Assembly: GCA_021847735.1 (NCBI GenBank)
Contig: JAJZQD010000020.1
Location: 1-33,715, forward strand
Length of the DNA stretch: 33,715 nt
Direction: 5' to 3'
Origin: Bacillota bacterium
GTDB taxonomy: Bacteria > Bacillota > Thermincolia > Thermincolales > UBA2595
A program made the position numbers and the translations under genes. Positions 31,733-33,715 of the stretch are shown piece after piece. The notes under the pieces were generated by a model. The model ran no database searches and was not told the DNA's origin. It saw nothing but the letters and a program-made list of their open reading frames with translations. Numbering within the stretch: the stretch's first letter is position 1; each line of letters starts with the position of its first letter.

Positions 31733-33613
31733 ATGAAGCTGCGGAAACATTTCGCCCTGCGGCATTGGATATTGGTTATTTCAGTGATATTGATAACCCT
31801 GTTGGCCGGATCCCCGGTAATCAAGTACTGCATTGCGTTGGCAGCGGGTACAACCCCTTCCATTTCCAGTCCGGCTCAGGGACAAGCTTTAAATACATCA
31901 TCTGTTCTGATAACCGGTATAGCTGATGTGAATTCTTCGGTTGATGTTTACATAGATAATGTTTTGTCCGGGACAACTGTGGCCGCCGGTGACGGCAGTT
32001 GGTCCTTTTCCACAGGTACCCTGGCGGAAGCGGCTCATAATGTTTACGCCACTACCCTCGGTTCATCCGGGGAAACTCTAACTTCTACAACTGTTAATTT
32101 TCAAATTGACTTGACTCCGCCCGTGGTAAGTATTACTAAGCCGGTAGACAACTCCTATGTTAACCTTCCTGAGATCCAAGGGGTAACCGAGCCGGAAGCA
32201 GTGGTAACAATCTCAGTTTACGGTAAGCAGAACAAGGTTACCGCCGACCTGTTTGGAAATTGGTCTTATTTTGATCCGGGCCTTCCGGAAGGAACTAACA
32301 GTGTCACGGTAACGGCAGTTGACAAAGCGGGGAATGTGGGAAACCCTTCCACTCGCACCTTTACGTTGGATATGACACGTCCGGTAGTTCTGCCCGATTT
32401 ATTTCCGGGTGACGATATGACCAATGTCCCTGTTAGTATCTCAGCCTATGTTTTTATTCGGGAAAAATCACCTATTGACCCGACCGCCTTTCAGTCAGCA
32501 ATTCGCCTTACGGAATTTGTGAGCGATACGGTTTACAGGACGGTGAACGGGACAGTTTATAACTCCGTATATACAAACGTTTACGGTGAACAAATTTACA
32601 GGCTGAAATTTAAGCCTGAAACACTGTTAAGAATCAGTGCCAGGTACAGGGTTGAGGTTAATCCCCTGTTATCTGACCCCGCCGGCAATCTGGTAATGCC
32701 AAGGAACTGGACTTTTACGACGGTTGGCGATGTATACGGCGAGAACCCCCATGGCAACTATATAAATAATGTCAATACATGTGTTAACTGCCATAAGCCG
32801 CATACGGCAACAGATTCGAAGCTTGTCCGGCCGCCCGGCTCTCCGTTAAAGTCTATGGATAACTACTGCAATGCCTGCCATGATGGGACATCTGCTCCTT
32901 TTGTCAGCAACTGGTCAATGCCTTATTTACACAATGTTCAGGTCAGCATTGACAGTGTTATAGGCAGCGGTTCCTGTACCGCCTGTCACAATCCACACTT
33001 AACATGGGTGCCTGAAAATCCTAATCTCCTCCAGGACTACTACTTATATCTCCACAACGACCCAACCAACCCTTACCTGCCCAACAGTAGTGAACAGGAA
33101 TTATGTGAGAGCTGCCATGAAGGAACGATAAAAGACGACCCCAGAGTGAATTACATTAGGTATCAATACAAAAAAAGCAATATCACGACCGGAGTGCCGG
33201 AAGACTATAGCCTGTGTCTTCGCTGCCATGACGGGGGCAAAGCAGTTAATATAGCAGTCTATTATAGTGGGCCGTCCGGACATTTCCTTATTCCGCTGGA
33301 CGGCAGTCCCATCAATGGTTACATGCCTTGCGCCGATTGCCACGAAACCCATGGCTCGGAGAACATTAAGTTGCTCAAAAATAAACTGGGACACAACAAA
33401 GTGCAGGCTTTTAAAGCAGGGAGTTTATGGGACACTGATACAGAACGGCGTTTTTGCACCGGTTGTCATAATGGACTAACCGAACTATACGGAATTACTG
33501 TGAAATTCGATGCCACCATCCCTGGACATGAAACCGGAAACCCTGATCAATGCAGCAGGTGCCACGGGGGGTCAACGGTTGCCGCGGCCCATGCACCCGT
33601 TGTTCCGAAGTAG
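31733..33613 (+). CDS. Secreted 8-haem cytochrome with Ig-like and Big_5-type domains
   Basis: This is a 626-residue protein. An N-terminal hydrophobic segment (about 12-38) acts as signal or anchor. Two Ig-like domains follow (about 43-125 and 127-214, with SPAQGQALNTSSVLITGIAD and TVTAVDKAGNVGNPSTRTFTL), then an SbsA-like/Big_5-type domain (about 215-330, from MTRPVVLPDLFPGDD). The C-terminal part (350-611) has eight CXXCH motifs: CVNCH at C350, CNACHDG, CTACHNPH, CESCHEG, CLRCHDG, CADCHETHG, CTGCHNG and CSRCH at C607. The architecture suggests a wall-attached spacer carrying a haem wire outward. AAGGGGG lies before ATG. A strong terminator separates it from the 6-haem gene. Confidence 0.88.
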   Translation: MKLRKHFALRHWILVISVILITLLAGSPVIKYCIALAAGTTPSISSPAQGQALNTSSVLITGIADVNSSVDVYIDNVLSGTTVAAGDGSWSFSTGTLAEAAHNVYATTLGSSGETLTSTTVNFQIDLTPPVVSITKPVDNSYVNLPEIQGVTEPEAVVTISVYGKQNKVTADLFGNWSYFDPGLPEGTNSVTVTAVDKAGNVGNPSTRTFTLDMTRPVVLPDLFPGDDMTNVPVSISAYVFIREKSPIDPTAFQSAIRLTEFVSDTVYRTVNGTVYNSVYTNVYGEQIYRLKFKPETLLRISARYRVEVNPLLSDPAGNLVMPRNWTFTTVGDVYGENPHGNYINNVNTCVNCHKPHTATDSKLVRPPGSPLKSMDNYCNACHDGTSAPFVSNWSMPYLHNVQVSIDSVIGSGSCTACHNPHLTWVPENPNLLQDYYLYLHNDPTNPYLPNSSEQELCESCHEGTIKDDPRVNYIRYQYKKSNITTGVPEDYSLCLRCHDGGKAVNIAVYYSGPSGHFLIPLDGSPINGYMPCADCHETHGSENIKLLKNKLGHNKVQAFKAGSLWDTDTERRFCTGCHNGLTELYGITVKFDATIPGHETGNPDQCSRCHGGSTVAAAHAPVVPK

Positions 33614-33715
33614 TTCGGTCCACCAAGAAGTTTGCCTTTTGGAATACAGAAACAGCAAACCGTGATAAAAAACATTAATTAGTAATTGGACGAATATTAT
33701 ATAATGAGATCGGAA
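33614..33715. other. Right edge, no gene seen
   Basis: These 102 bases after the 8-haem gene hold no gene. TATAAT at 33700-33705 might be the -10 of a gene beyond the window, but no good -35 is seen at the right distance. Confidence 0.4.

Overview
The window looks like a chromosomal segment of a low-to-medium GC Gram-positive anaerobe of the Peptococcaceae/Thermincola type. Supporting this are the Firmicutes gene order dnaE – accD – accA – pfkA – pyk, a TRAP (mtrB) gene, bacillithiol genes, strong GGAGG ribosome sites with some TTG/GTG starts, and a cluster of multihaem c-type cytochromes next to normal housekeeping genes. The genus is my inference from this combination; no 16S or other marker lies in the window.

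Layout. (1) 1-489 has no protein gene, but carries a strong RNA-like fold (172-296) ending in a terminator. (2) 490-2171: a SIMPL-domain exported protein and an SPFH/slipin membrane protein. (3) 2208-4180: a promoter followed by mobA-fdhD-mobB, for molybdenum cofactor and formate dehydrogenase maturation. (4) 4305-4423: the first copy of a 119-bp three-hairpin repeat, then a Crp/Fnr regulator. (5) 5407-7706: a MoxR ATPase and a CoxE-like VWA protein. (6) 7741-10213: bshB1, bshA and a PerR-type regulator, a thiol/peroxide-defence block. (7) 10362-14582: a metallo-beta-lactamase-fold hydrolase, a PAP2 membrane protein, a decaying chemoreceptor gene, a TPR-like membrane protein and a small ThiS/MoaD-like protein. 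(8) 14741-16772: a cyclic di-GMP-I (GEMM) riboswitch with terminator, the EAL-HDOD gene it controls, and a PilZ gene. (9) 16972-25873: dnaE, mtrB, a DUF2007-like gene, accD-accA, pfkA, pyk. (10) 25879-25997: the second repeat copy, lying between the pyk stop codon and its terminator. (11) 26790-33613: five genes that look like an extracellular electron transfer module: a 12-haem NapC-like membrane cytochrome, a membrane-anchored TPR protein, a membrane-anchored NHL propeller, a secreted 6-haem cytochrome and a secreted 8-haem cytochrome fused to Ig-like domains.

How the parts fit. The cytochrome module could take electrons from membrane quinol through the 12-haem protein and pass them across the cell wall through the secreted 6- and 8-haem proteins (26 CXXCH motifs in total), with the TPR and NHL proteins as assembly or docking partners. 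Its roughly 740-bp upstream region is AT-rich and has a near-perfect palindrome, a second inverted repeat and two exact Spo0A-box matches. The c-di-GMP block combines an RNA sensor, a degenerate EAL protein and a PilZ receptor. The most unusual items are the paired TnpB/omega-RNA-like repeat without any transposase, the unassigned RNA fold at the left edge, and the cytochrome cluster with its heme-poor insertion and Ig fusion.
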